Notes under the pieces: generated by a model
Databases searched by the model: none
The model's input: the letters and a program-made list of their open reading frames with translations, nothing else
What the model was told of the DNA's origin: nothing
Shown: in pieces, positions 53,147 through 61,132 of the stretch
Numbering within the stretch: the stretch's first letter is position 1
Layout of the letters: each line of letters starts with the position of its first letter
Made by a program: the position numbers and the translations under genes
Assembly: GCA_937888805.1 (NCBI GenBank)
Contig: CALBEY010000006.1
Location: 1 to 63,110, forward strand
Length of the DNA stretch: 63,110 nucleotides
Direction of reading: 5' to 3'
Origin: an uncultured Burkholderiaceae bacterium
Lineage (GTDB): Bacteria; Pseudomonadota; Gammaproteobacteria; Burkholderiales; Burkholderiaceae_B

Positions 53147-53592
53147 CAACTCAGGCGGTGTGCGTGGAGATCAGCACCCAATTGTTGGTATGTTCGCCAG
53201 CGAATACGGGCTTTTTCTCGGTCGTCATCCTCGGGCCCAACCACTTCAAGAATTCGTGATAGCGCCAGTGGTTCGGGTGGCAGTTGATCAGACAAGTTAA
53301 GCAACCACGCCGATTCGTAGGTCGCGGTTGCCAACTTGGCAGTCAGCAGCGGCCAGGACCCCGTGTCGATGAGGTAGACCTTTAGGCCTTCGAGCGCATG
53401 GGGCGTGAGCCGTTCATGCGCCACGAAGGCCGTGTCTTCGAGTGCCCACAATTGTTGGTCGTATCGTTCAAGCCGTTGCTCGTCGTCACAAAACACCATG
53501 ACAGGCGTGCCTTTGCTGACGTGACGCTGAGTTGTTCGCACGGACTGCGCGATACGATCGTGAGCCCCGAAGGCAAAGTCAACCCTTAACAA
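53146..53592 (-). CDS. holC: DNA polymerase III subunit chi
   Basis: A 148-residue HolC subunit that links the clamp loader to SSB. The N-terminus LRVDFAFGAHDR and the central MVFCDDEQRLERYDQQLWALED (in two blocks, about residues 32-53) match the family. The only suitable start is TTG 53592, three bases after the pepA stop; GCGGGG lies just upstream. The gene is translated right after pepA, which is the standard order. Confidence 0.92.
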   Translation of the reverse strand: MLRVDFAFGAHDRIAQSVRTTQRHVSKGTPVMVFCDDEQRLERYDQQLWALEDTAFVAHERLTPHALEGLKVYLIDTGSWPLLTAKLATATYESAWLLNLSDQLPPEPLALSRILEVVGPEDDDREKARIRWRTYQQLGADLHAHRLS

Positions 53593-53595
53593 CGG

Positions 53596-55134
53596 TCAGG
53601 CCCCGCTTTGGGTTTTGTTCAACAGGTATTCCAGCAATAGGGGAACAGGGCGACCGCTTGCCCCCTTTTGCGGGCCGCTGAGCCACGAAGTGCCAGCGAT
53701 ATCCAAATGTGCCCAGCGATAGGCTTTGGCAAAGCGCGCTAAGAAGCAGGCCGCCGTGACGGCGCCGCCCTTGGGGCCAGCGTTACCGATATTGGCCATG
53801 TCGGCAAAGTTGGACTTTAGTGCGTCTTGATACTCATCTTCGACGGGTAAGCGCCATGCGGGATCGAGCGCGCGGCGCGAGGCGGCCACGAGTTCGTCGG
53901 CGAGCGCATCATCGGGCGAGAACAGACCGGTATTGACCGAGCCTAGCGCCACAATACAAGCGCCAGTCAGTGTCGCAATGTCGATCACAGCCGATGGCTG
54001 GAAACGCTCGGCATAAGTTAAGGCGTCGCATAGGATCAAACGGCCCTCGGCATCGGTATTGAGGATCTCGATGGTTTGACCAGACATGCTGGTGACCACG
54101 TCACCAGGTTTGATCGCATGGCCGCTTGGCATGTTTTCGCAGGCTGGTACCAAGCCGATTAACTCACCGGGCCACTCTAATTTGGCAATGGCCAGCATGA
54201 CACCAAACACCGAAGCGGCCCCACACATGTCGTATTTCATCTCATCCATGGCTGCTGATGGTTTGATCGAAATGCCGCCAGTGTCAAAGGTAATGCCTTT
54301 GCCCACAAGGACGATCGGCCCGTTGGCTGGTCCTGATTTGGATTTGGTAGAAGCTTTGGCCGCACCACTGCCTTTGTAGTGCATCACAATAAATCTGGGC
54401 GCTTGGGCGCTGCCTTGGGACACGGCTAGAAATGAGCCCATGCCCAACGCTTCAATCTGTTTTTTCTCAAGGACGGAGACCTTCAGGCTTTTGAATTGAC
54501 GACCTAGCGTGCGCGCTTGGTTACCCAAATAGGTGGGTGTGCAGATGTTGGAGGGCAGGTTACCCAAGGTACGCGTCAACGACATGCCTTCTCCGAGCGC
54601 ATCGCCTTCAGACAGACCAAGGTTGGCGGATTTGTCATCGGCTTTCTCGCAAAGCACCGTGACTTTGCGTAGTTTCGGTTTGCGCGCAGGGTCGGGTTTG
54701 CCAATCGTGGCATCATAAAAATAGGCGGCTTGCCAATGGGCTTGGGCACTTAGACGCGCGCGGTGGCGTGTGTCACTGTCTGAGCAGCCCAGTAGCAGCA
54801 ATGTGCTGCAAGCATCAGCAACCCTTAGGCTAATGCATTGACGCGCAGCGGCTTGTTGGGCTTTGGCAAAGGTTTTGACGTTAAAGTCCGCTTGTTTGCC
54901 CAATCCAACCAACACCACACGAAGGGCGCGCACACCAGAAAGATGACGCAGAACCATTGTTTCGCCGATGGCGCCTAAAAAGTCTTGACCCGCGACTGCT
55001 TTGATCGCGCCGTCACTGGCGCGGTTGATGATGTCAGCGGCCGCTGACAGTTGCCCATCTGAAAAAACGCCAACCACCAGCGCAGCGGTCTTGATCTGAT
55101 GAATGGCTTGAGTGGTCTGTGTGCTAAATTCCAT
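53596..55134 (-). CDS. pepA: Leucyl aminopeptidase PepA
   Basis: A 512-residue M17 peptidase. The metal/catalytic signature NTDAEGRLILCDAL (about residues 346-359) is exact, and the catalytic lysine region is VGKGITFDTGGISIKP (about residues 272-287). The N-terminal domain (about residues 1-170) carries the DNA-binding-type fold. ATG 55134 gives the typical length. It cleaves N-terminal residues and may act at recombination sites. It is divergent from lptF, sharing a 107-base control region. Confidence 0.95.
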   Translation of the reverse strand: MEFSTQTTQAIHQIKTAALVVGVFSDGQLSAAADIINRASDGAIKAVAGQDFLGAIGETMVLRHLSGVRALRVVLVGLGKQADFNVKTFAKAQQAAARQCISLRVADACSTLLLLGCSDSDTRHRARLSAQAHWQAAYFYDATIGKPDPARKPKLRKVTVLCEKADDKSANLGLSEGDALGEGMSLTRTLGNLPSNICTPTYLGNQARTLGRQFKSLKVSVLEKKQIEALGMGSFLAVSQGSAQAPRFIVMHYKGSGAAKASTKSKSGPANGPIVLVGKGITFDTGGISIKPSAAMDEMKYDMCGAASVFGVMLAIAKLEWPGELIGLVPACENMPSGHAIKPGDVVTSMSGQTIEILNTDAEGRLILCDALTYAERFQPSAVIDIATLTGACIVALGSVNTGLFSPDDALADELVAASRRALDPAWRLPVEDEYQDALKSNFADMANIGNAGPKGGAVTAACFLARFAKAYRWAHLDIAGTSWLSGPQKGASGRPVPLLLEYLLNKTQSGA

Positions 55135-55241
55135 GTGCTTAACTCTCTCTTTGAGTGACGTTTGGGTGTCGCGATGTTGTGGGTTTCGCCAGACGGTGAT
55201 AGCCCCTTTCCTTGTTCCATTATCCCGCATTTATTCGGCTC

Positions 55242-56372
55242 ATGTCTCTATTCAAACGCGCGGTGATTTCAGAAGTGGCCAGCAATGCCAGCGTGGTCTT
55301 TTCCACGGTAATTGTTGTGTGGCTCAGTATCGTGCTCGTGCGCTTGTTGGGTCAAGCCGCCAAAGGCATTATCGGTGCAGACGTGGTCATGGGTTTGGCG
55401 GCGCTGACAACCATAGCCGCATTGCCCACCATCATTGCGCTGTCACTATTTATTGGTGTTTTGACCACGGTGTCGCGCAGCTATAGAGAGTCTGAGATGG
55501 TCGTTTGGTTTGCCAGTGGGCTGTCCTTGACAGCTTGGGTCTCGCCGATTTTAAAGTTGTCGATTCCGATTTCGCTTGTAGTGGCTTCGCTCACGCTCTT
55601 TGCCTCACCCTGGTCGCACCAGCAAATTGAGGATTACCGCGCGCGCTTTGACTTGCGTTCAGATATTTCACAAGTCACAGCCGGGGATTTCCTCGAGCTT
55701 GATGCCGGTAACCGTGTGGTTTTTGTGGAACCCTCAGCGACAAATCCTGACGATTTGGGACGTGTTTTTGCGCGGGTACTTGATGATACTTGGCATTCCG
55801 TGATCAACGCCCAAGGGGCAAGGACGGAGGTGGCTCCCAATGGCGATCGCTTCTTGGTTCTGGAAAAAGGCACCCGATTCGATTTGGTGCCTGGCGGCGG
55901 GCAATCGCGCCTGTCAGCATTTGATGCTTTCGCTATTCGACTGCAGACGGACAATGCCGACGAAACGCTTGCCCAAGCTCGAGAAAGGGCGTTGAGTAAC
56001 CGCAAGGCTCGGCCCACTTGGTTACTTTTGGAGGACGATGCAAACAACTCAAACGGCCAGTTGATGTGGCGCTTGGCCATCCCGTTGGCGGCTATTAATT
56101 TGGCATTGTTGGCAATTCCGCTTGGGGCGGTGAACCCGAGAGTGGGGCGTTCGTTTGATTTGTTGATCGCGGGCATGGTGGCTTTGCTCTACATGAACTT
56201 GATCAATGCCTCTCACGGTTGGATCAATAACGCGGTCTTGCCGTTCGATGTTGGCGTTTGGCTCGTCCATGGCCTGTTTCTCTTGCTCACCATTGGCTTA
56301 TTTTGGTGGCGTTTGCGAATTAAAGCCCCCAAACAGTCTGGACCCATTGCGCCGGCAAACACCAGCGCTTGA
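55242..56372 (+). CDS. lptF: LPS export permease LptF
   Basis: A 376-residue permease of the LptBFG transporter, which extracts lipopolysaccharide from the inner membrane. Three membrane segments at the N-terminus (about residues 15-40, 52-80, 95-120) and three at the C-terminus (about residues 275-370) flank a periplasmic beta-jellyroll domain. The N-terminal SLFKRAVISEVASNA and YRESEMVVWFASGLSLTAWV (coupling helix) are diagnostic. lptG, usually the next gene, is not present; cysB follows instead. Confidence 0.94.
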   Translation: MSLFKRAVISEVASNASVVFSTVIVVWLSIVLVRLLGQAAKGIIGADVVMGLAALTTIAALPTIIALSLFIGVLTTVSRSYRESEMVVWFASGLSLTAWVSPILKLSIPISLVVASLTLFASPWSHQQIEDYRARFDLRSDISQVTAGDFLELDAGNRVVFVEPSATNPDDLGRVFARVLDDTWHSVINAQGARTEVAPNGDRFLVLEKGTRFDLVPGGGQSRLSAFDAFAIRLQTDNADETLAQARERALSNRKARPTWLLLEDDANNSNGQLMWRLAIPLAAINLALLAIPLGAVNPRVGRSFDLLIAGMVALLYMNLINASHGWINNAVLPFDVGVWLVHGLFLLLTIGLFWWRLRIKAPKQSGPIAPANTSA

Positions 56373-56387
56373 ACCACCAGCGCTTGA
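56360..56387 (+). repeat. 15-base tandem duplication spanning the lptF stop codon
   Basis: CACCAGCGCTTGA occurs at 56360-56372 and again at 56375-56387 with a two-base linker. Both copies contain the TGA in the same register (15-base period). Confidence 0.8.
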
Positions 56388-56483
56388 GTCACCCCTACTG
56401 AATTGACTGTTGCCGTTAGCCATTGCTGAGCTTCAATGGTGTTTTGTCGACTGAGAAATGCACTAGTTTATGTAAAAAAGTAA

Positions 56484-56512
56484 TTTTGATTATGTTGTTT
56501 ATTACTTATAAT
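56484..56512 (+). promoter_or_regulatory. Candidate cysB promoter
   Basis: A perfect -10 TATAAT (56507-56512) lies 17 bases after TTTTGA (56484-56489), about 28 bases before the cysB ATG. The region is very A/T-rich. LysR regulators often bind their own promoters, but I see no clear operator. Confidence 0.5.
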
Positions 56513-56540
56513 CGAGGAATACTTTTTTGGGTGAGCCAAC

Positions 56541-57479
56541 ATGAATTTGCAGCAATTTCGATTTGTGCGCGAAACAATTCGCCGCGATTTCAATTTAACC
56601 GCCGCTGCCAAGAGTCTTTACACCTCGCAGCCGGGTGTTTCTAAGGCCATCATGGAGTTTGAGCAAGAGCTCGGTGTGCAGATTTTTGAGCGTCATGGCA
56701 AGCGCATCAAAGGCCTGACAAAACCGGGCCATGCGGTGGCTGAGGTGGTTGAGCGAATTAACCATGAGATCGACAATTTAAAAAGAGTCAGTGACGAATA
56801 TGCCAGGCGCGATCAGGGCCGCTTGGTGATTGCATGCACACATACTCAAGCACGCTACGCCTTGCCTGCCGTTATTCCCGCGTTTCGCGAACAGTTTCCC
56901 AAGGTCAAACTGGCCTTGGCTGAGGGTAGCCCCACGCAGTTGGCAGACATGTTGCTCAATGGCCAGGCCGACTTGGCGATCGCGACCGAATCACTGGCGC
57001 AAACACCAGGGTTGGCAAGCGTGCCATGCTACCGTTGGCAGCATGCGGTGGTTTTCACACCCGATCACCCCTTGGCCAAGCGCTATGACGCCAACGGCAC
57101 GTTGACTTTGGCCGATTTGGCTGAGTTTCCGATCGTGACCTATGATTTGGCCTTTTCTGGGCGACGGCATATCGACGAATCGTTTGCGTCGGCTGGCCTA
57201 CAGCCCGAAATTGCATTGGCGGCGATTGACGCCGATGTGATTAAGACCTACGTTTCTTTGGGTTTGGGTATCGGGATCATTGCTGCCATGGCACACGATC
57301 CCAAACAAGATCAGGGGTTGCAGTGTGCGCCGGCAGGTCATCTTTTTGGGCAGCAAACCGCTAGGGTAGCCGTCAGACAAGGCGAGTTCTTGCGTGATTA
57401 CGTTTATACGTTCATTTCGATGCTCGCACCCGATTTAAAGCCTGCCGAAATCCGTGCGCTCATTAGGCCAAATATATAG
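56541..57479 (+). CDS. cysB: CysB-type LysR transcriptional regulator
   Basis: A 312-residue LysR-family regulator. The HTH (about residues 18-40) is AAKSLYTSQPGVSKAIMEFE, typical of CysB/Cbl. The effector domain (about residues 90-300) has VIACTHTQARYALPAVI, the THTQARY core that binds N-acetylserine/sulfate ligands in CysB. It controls sulfur assimilation genes. No cys genes are in the window, but the sulfur module at 4.8-8.2 kb could be a target. ATG 56541 is used; the ribosome binding site is weak. Confidence 0.95.
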   Translation: MNLQQFRFVRETIRRDFNLTAAAKSLYTSQPGVSKAIMEFEQELGVQIFERHGKRIKGLTKPGHAVAEVVERINHEIDNLKRVSDEYARRDQGRLVIACTHTQARYALPAVIPAFREQFPKVKLALAEGSPTQLADMLLNGQADLAIATESLAQTPGLASVPCYRWQHAVVFTPDHPLAKRYDANGTLTLADLAEFPIVTYDLAFSGRRHIDESFASAGLQPEIALAAIDADVIKTYVSLGLGIGIIAAMAHDPKQDQGLQCAPAGHLFGQQTARVAVRQGEFLRDYVYTFISMLAPDLKPAEIRALIRPNI

Positions 57480-57546
57480 GTATGGATTTTCTGGTAGAAA
57501 AAAATGTGTTCTGAAAAGGGTGAATACATAAAAACAGCTACCAAAT

Positions 57547-57565
57547 CTAAATAGAAATCATTATC
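57547..57565 (+). promoter_or_regulatory. Fur-box-like operator upstream of DUF2325
   Basis: Position by position this 19-base site agrees with the classic Fur box at 13 bases, including a perfect right half AATCATTATC. It sits 28 bases before the DUF2325 start, where a repressor would block transcription. Confidence 0.5.
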
Positions 57566-57593
57566 ATTTGGGGAGTTTTTAACGGAGCCTCAA

Positions 57594-57947
57594 ATGCCTA
57601 CCTTCGAATTGCCTCAAGCTTTGCTCACAGATCCAATCAATGCCGTTGTCGTCGGCGCCGACCGGCTTGGCAATATTCCTGATGTCCTCAACGGGCACAA
57701 CATCCGCATCACGCATCACGTTAGTGGTCGCGATCCTTCACACCAAAGACGAGGCCTGCAACTGCCCAGCGACACGGCAGTCGTCATTTTGTTGACCGAT
57801 TTTTTGGGGCATAACGTGATGAAGGCTTTCCGTCAGGCCGCCCAAAAGTCAGGCGCCAGGGTCTTGGCGTGTCGCCGTTCGGTGGGTGCTTTACAACAGG
57901 CGCTTATGCAAAGTGGGATCGCCGTCGCTTCGGTTTCGGTCAGTTAG
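57594..57947 (+). CDS. DUF2325 domain protein
   Basis: A 117-residue protein matching DUF2325 (PF10087): AVVVGADRLGNIPDVLNGHN at the start, HHVSGRDPSHQRRG, VVILLTDFLGHNVMKAFRQA in the middle (about residues 62-81), and an ACRRSVGALQQAL end. The fold is Rossmann-like and binds an unknown ligand; function is not established. GGAG lies six bases before ATG 57594. A Fur-box-like site upstream suggests iron control. It overlaps the convergent NlpC/P60 gene by eight bases. Confidence 0.86.
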   Translation: MPTFELPQALLTDPINAVVVGADRLGNIPDVLNGHNIRITHHVSGRDPSHQRRGLQLPSDTAVVILLTDFLGHNVMKAFRQAAQKSGARVLACRRSVGALQQALMQSGIAVASVSVS

Positions 57948-58497
57948 TGTTGGCCAACCGCACGGGCTCTATGCGCCGTGCGCCGGTGTAGCGTTTCTGC
58001 CAGTAGCGAACCGACATATTCTCAACACGGACATACCCTCTGGAGGATGGGGCGTGAACAAAATAACCATCGCCGAGGTAAATGCCCACGTGTGAGTAAC
58101 GGTGGCCCAGGGTATTGAAGAACACCAAATCACCGACAACCAGCTCTGAAATCTCGAGTTTTTGACCGACTTGAGCCATATCGCGGGCACGACGCGGTAG
58201 ATTCAGACCCCATGACTTTTGGGCTGAGTAATGAATCAGTCCGCTGCAATCAAACCCGCGATCCGGTGATGTGCCGCCATACCGATACTTGATACCAAGT
58301 TGTTGCAAGGCTTGGCGAGTCAGGGGATGTTGAGAAGCCGCGATGGCAGTCATCGGATCGATACCTGGAATGTCAGACAGGTCTGTCGTGCGGCGACCTT
58401 GGGGGTCAAGCCAAGCTGACTTGTCGTCAGACACTGTTGAGGCGCAACCGGCAAGTGCGAACACCGTCATCAGCACGAGTAAACCGCGCAAACCCAT
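57940..58497 (-). CDS. NlpC/P60 lipoprotein peptidase
   Basis: A 185-residue C40 peptidase. The lipoprotein signal is MGLRGLLVLMTVFALAGC, with the lipobox LAGC at residues 15-18. The catalytic cysteine is in GFDCSGLIHYSA (about residue 84), and the histidine in YSHVGIYLGDGYFVHAP (about residue 136). It cleaves peptidoglycan peptide cross-bridges at the outer membrane. The start is uncertain: ATG 58497 gives a clean signal, while an upstream ATG at 58587 gives a longer n-region. It is convergent with DUF2325. Confidence 0.9.
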   Translation of the reverse strand: MGLRGLLVLMTVFALAGCASTVSDDKSAWLDPQGRRTTDLSDIPGIDPMTAIAASQHPLTRQALQQLGIKYRYGGTSPDRGFDCSGLIHYSAQKSWGLNLPRRARDMAQVGQKLEISELVVGDLVFFNTLGHRYSHVGIYLGDGYFVHAPSSRGYVRVENMSVRYWQKRYTGARRIEPVRLANTN

Positions 58498-58772
58498 CAA
58501 ACTTCGAGGCAATCTGGCCCTGTGCGATAGCAATGCATGGGCTCTTAAAAATAGACCACTTGCTACAGGTATTTGCCAATGGCGCATAAGCAATCTTTTC
58601 GGTAAATTAATTTCAGTGCTTTCTTTCAGTGCTTTCTTCAAGTGCTTTCGCAGCTAACTTCCAAATTTAGCTGATTTTAATCACAAATCAGATAAATTCG
58701 CTCACGAAAGGCTCACGAAAGCTTGATGCGTAAAAATGGCAGTATAAAAAAAGACAGTTTGGAGACAATTCT

Positions 58773-60659
58773 ATGCTTGGAGTCAAGGCGGCACACGCCC
58801 AGTCGATTGAGAATCGAGAGGCCTTTTGGAAGCAAGAGGCCAAGCGAGTGCATTGGCAGACCCCCTTTAACCAAGTGGTTGATGTTTCGCGTTTGCCGTT
58901 TGCCAAATGGTTTGTCGGCGGTAAAACCAACCTTTGTTTCAATGCCGTTGACCGTTGGCTAGAAAGCGACCCAGACCAAGCGGCCTTGGTTTGGGTGTCC
59001 ACTGAGGTCAATCAAGAACTCACTTACACTCGAAAAATGCTCTGGCAAGAAGTCAGTGCCGTGGCGGCCATGCTGCAGGCTCAGGGCGTTGGCATGGGCG
59101 ATCGGGTGCTGATTTACATGCCCATGATCCCGTCGGCTGTTTTTGCGATGTTGGCTTGTGCCCGGCTAGGCGCTATTCATTCCGTGGTGTTTGGCGGATT
59201 TGCCTCGGTTAATTTGGCTCAGCGCATCGATGATGCCCAACCCAAGGTCATTGTCACGGCAGATGCGGGGTCTCGCGCTGGCAAAGTCACACCCTACAAA
59301 CCGCTCTTGGATCGGGCACTCGAACTGTGCGCATCGTCGGTTCAAGCGGTTATTGTTGAGAATCGCGGCCTGTATGCTTTTGAGCCTGTGAGTGGTCGCG
59401 ATCTCGACTACGCTGCTTTACGCGAGCAACATTGGGGTCAAGAGGTTGCCGTGCAGTGGGTTGAATCTTCAGCACCGAGCTACATCCTTTACACATCGGG
59501 CACCACGGGCAAGCCCAAAGGCGTACAACGCGATACGGGTGGTTACGCGGTGGCGTTGGCGACGTCGATGGACTACGTTTTTCAAGGTAAAGCTGGAGAG
59601 ACGTTTCTGTGCACCAGTGATATTGGTTGGGTCGTCGGTCACTCTTACATTGTCTACGGCCCACTGATTGCCGGGATGACAACCATTCTGTACGAGGGCA
59701 CACCGGTTCGCCCCGATGGTGGCATTTTGTGGAAACTCGTTGAGCAATACAAAGTAAGCGTGATGTTTTCCGCGCCGACGGCCATTCGAGTCCTGAAGAA
59801 ACAAGACCCGGCGTTGCTCAAAAAATATGACCTATCGACTTTGCGGGCGCTTTACATGGCTGGCGAGCCTTTGGATGAACCAACAGCCACCTGGATTTCG
59901 CAAGGGCTCGGCAAACCAATTATCGATAACTATTGGCAGACAGAAACGGGTTGGCCGATTTTGGCGGCACAGCCTGGCATTGAAGCGTTGCCAACCAAAT
60001 TCGGAAGCCCCTCGTTTCCCGTCTACGGATTTGATGTGCGCGTGGTTGATGAGCAAACTGGCGAGGATTTGGGAGCCGGTCAAAAGGGTGTCTTGGCGAT
60101 TGTGCCACCCTTGCCGCCAGGGGCCATGAGCACGATTTGGGGGGATGACGAACGATTTGTCAGCACCTATTTCTCAGCAGTGCCGAATCGACAGGTCTAT
60201 TCCACCTTTGACTGGGGCTTGTTTGACGAGGACGGTTACTGGTTCATTCTTGGGCGCACCGACGATGTGATCAACGTCGCGGGTCATCGCTTGGGCACAC
60301 GCGAAATCGAAGAATCAGTCAATGCGCACGCGAGCGTGGCAGAGTCGGCCGTGGTTGGGGTGGCTGATGCGCTAAAAGGGCAGGTCGCCGCGGCCTTTGC
60401 TGTTCTCAAACAGCCTGAACGCTACACCACCATCGAGCAGCAACGCGCGCTTGAAGTGGAAATCATGTCCCTGGTTGATCAGCAACTCGGTGCGGTGGCA
60501 CGACCCGCTCGGATTCGCTTCGTTAATGCGCTGCCCAAGACCCGCTCGGGTAAAGTATTGCGTCGTGCCATTGTGGCTGTCTGTGAAGGACGTGACCCCG
60601 GTGACTTGACGACGATTGAAGATCCCTCCACTTTGGAACAAATTAGAGAATCAATATGA
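58773..60659 (+). CDS. prpE: Propionyl-CoA synthetase
   Basis: A 628-residue AMP-forming short-chain acyl-CoA ligase. The phosphate loop is [20 protein letters not shown] (about residues 234-253). The adenine site is YWQTETGWPI, and the C-terminal catalytic lysine is in PKTRSGKVLRR (about residues 590-600). The sequence fits PrpE more than Acs (GWPIL and [17 protein letters not shown]). It activates propionate for the methylcitrate cycle. GGAGAC precedes the ATG. It overlaps the next gene by four bases. Confidence 0.93.
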   Translation: MLGVKAAHAQSIENREAFWKQEAKRVHWQTPFNQVVDVSRLPFAKWFVGGKTNLCFNAVDRWLESDPDQAALVWVSTEVNQELTYTRKMLWQEVSAVAAMLQAQGVGMGDRVLIYMPMIPSAVFAMLACARLGAIHSVVFGGFASVNLAQRIDDAQPKVIVTADAGSRAGKVTPYKPLLDRALELCASSVQAVIVENRGLYAFEPVSGRDLDYAALREQHWGQEVAVQWVESSAPSYILYTSGTTGKPKGVQRDTGGYAVALATSMDYVFQGKAGETFLCTSDIGWVVGHSYIVYGPLIAGMTTILYEGTPVRPDGGILWKLVEQYKVSVMFSAPTAIRVLKKQDPALLKKYDLSTLRALYMAGEPLDEPTATWISQGLGKPIIDNYWQTETGWPILAAQPGIEALPTKFGSPSFPVYGFDVRVVDEQTGEDLGAGQKGVLAIVPPLPPGAMSTIWGDDERFVSTYFSAVPNRQVYSTFDWGLFDEDGYWFILGRTDDVINVAGHRLGTREIEESVNAHASVAESAVVGVADALKGQVAAAFAVLKQPERYTTIEQQRALEVEIMSLVDQQLGAVARPARIRFVNALPKTRSGKVLRRAIVAVCEGRDPGDLTTIEDPSTLEQIRESI

Positions 60660-61069
60660 AATCAAAAGCTGTTTTACAAGAAACTGACGTGCACGCCATT
60701 TTGACGGCAGCCAAAGCCTTTGCCATTGAAAAAAAATGGGCAGTCACTATCGCCGTGGTTGACGATGGTGGCCATTTGTTGGGCCTTTCGCGTCTTGATG
60801 GTGTGGCACCGATCTCGGCTCATATTGCCCCAGCCAAGGCCCAAACCGCTGCTTTGGGTTGCCGGGCCTCCAAAATTTATGAAGACATTATTAATAATGG
60901 TCGGATTGCATTTTTGAGCGCACCACTGTTTGAGGGCATGCTTGAAGGTGGCTTGCCGATTACTGTTGATGGGCAGGTGATTGGGGCGGTTGGCGTCTCG
61001 GGTGTTCAATCACCTGAAGATGCGCAAATTGCCCAGGCCGGCATCGCAGCATTAAATTTACCCAACTAA
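60656..61069 (+). CDS. GlcG/HbpS-family heme-degrading-domain protein
   Basis: A 137-residue protein of the GlcG/HbpS fold (PF03928). Typical patterns are TIAVVDDGGHLLGLSRLDG (about residues 32-50), PAKAQTAALGCRAS and GGLPITVDGQVIGAVGVSG (about residues 102-120). Family members bind heme or cobalamin or stabilise metabolic enzymes; GlcG itself is in the glycolate operon. Here it is coupled to prpE (ATGA) and lies 63 bases before acsA, so a role in acyl-CoA metabolism is likely but unknown. Confidence 0.9.
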   Translation: MKSKAVLQETDVHAILTAAKAFAIEKKWAVTIAVVDDGGHLLGLSRLDGVAPISAHIAPAKAQTAALGCRASKIYEDIINNGRIAFLSAPLFEGMLEGGLPITVDGQVIGAVGVSGVQSPEDAQIAQAGIAALNLPN

Positions 61070-61132
61070 TTCAAAAACCTGATTCGTTAAACCATCGGGA
61101 AATCATTTTTCGGTCAGAGGAGGCCTCAGATC

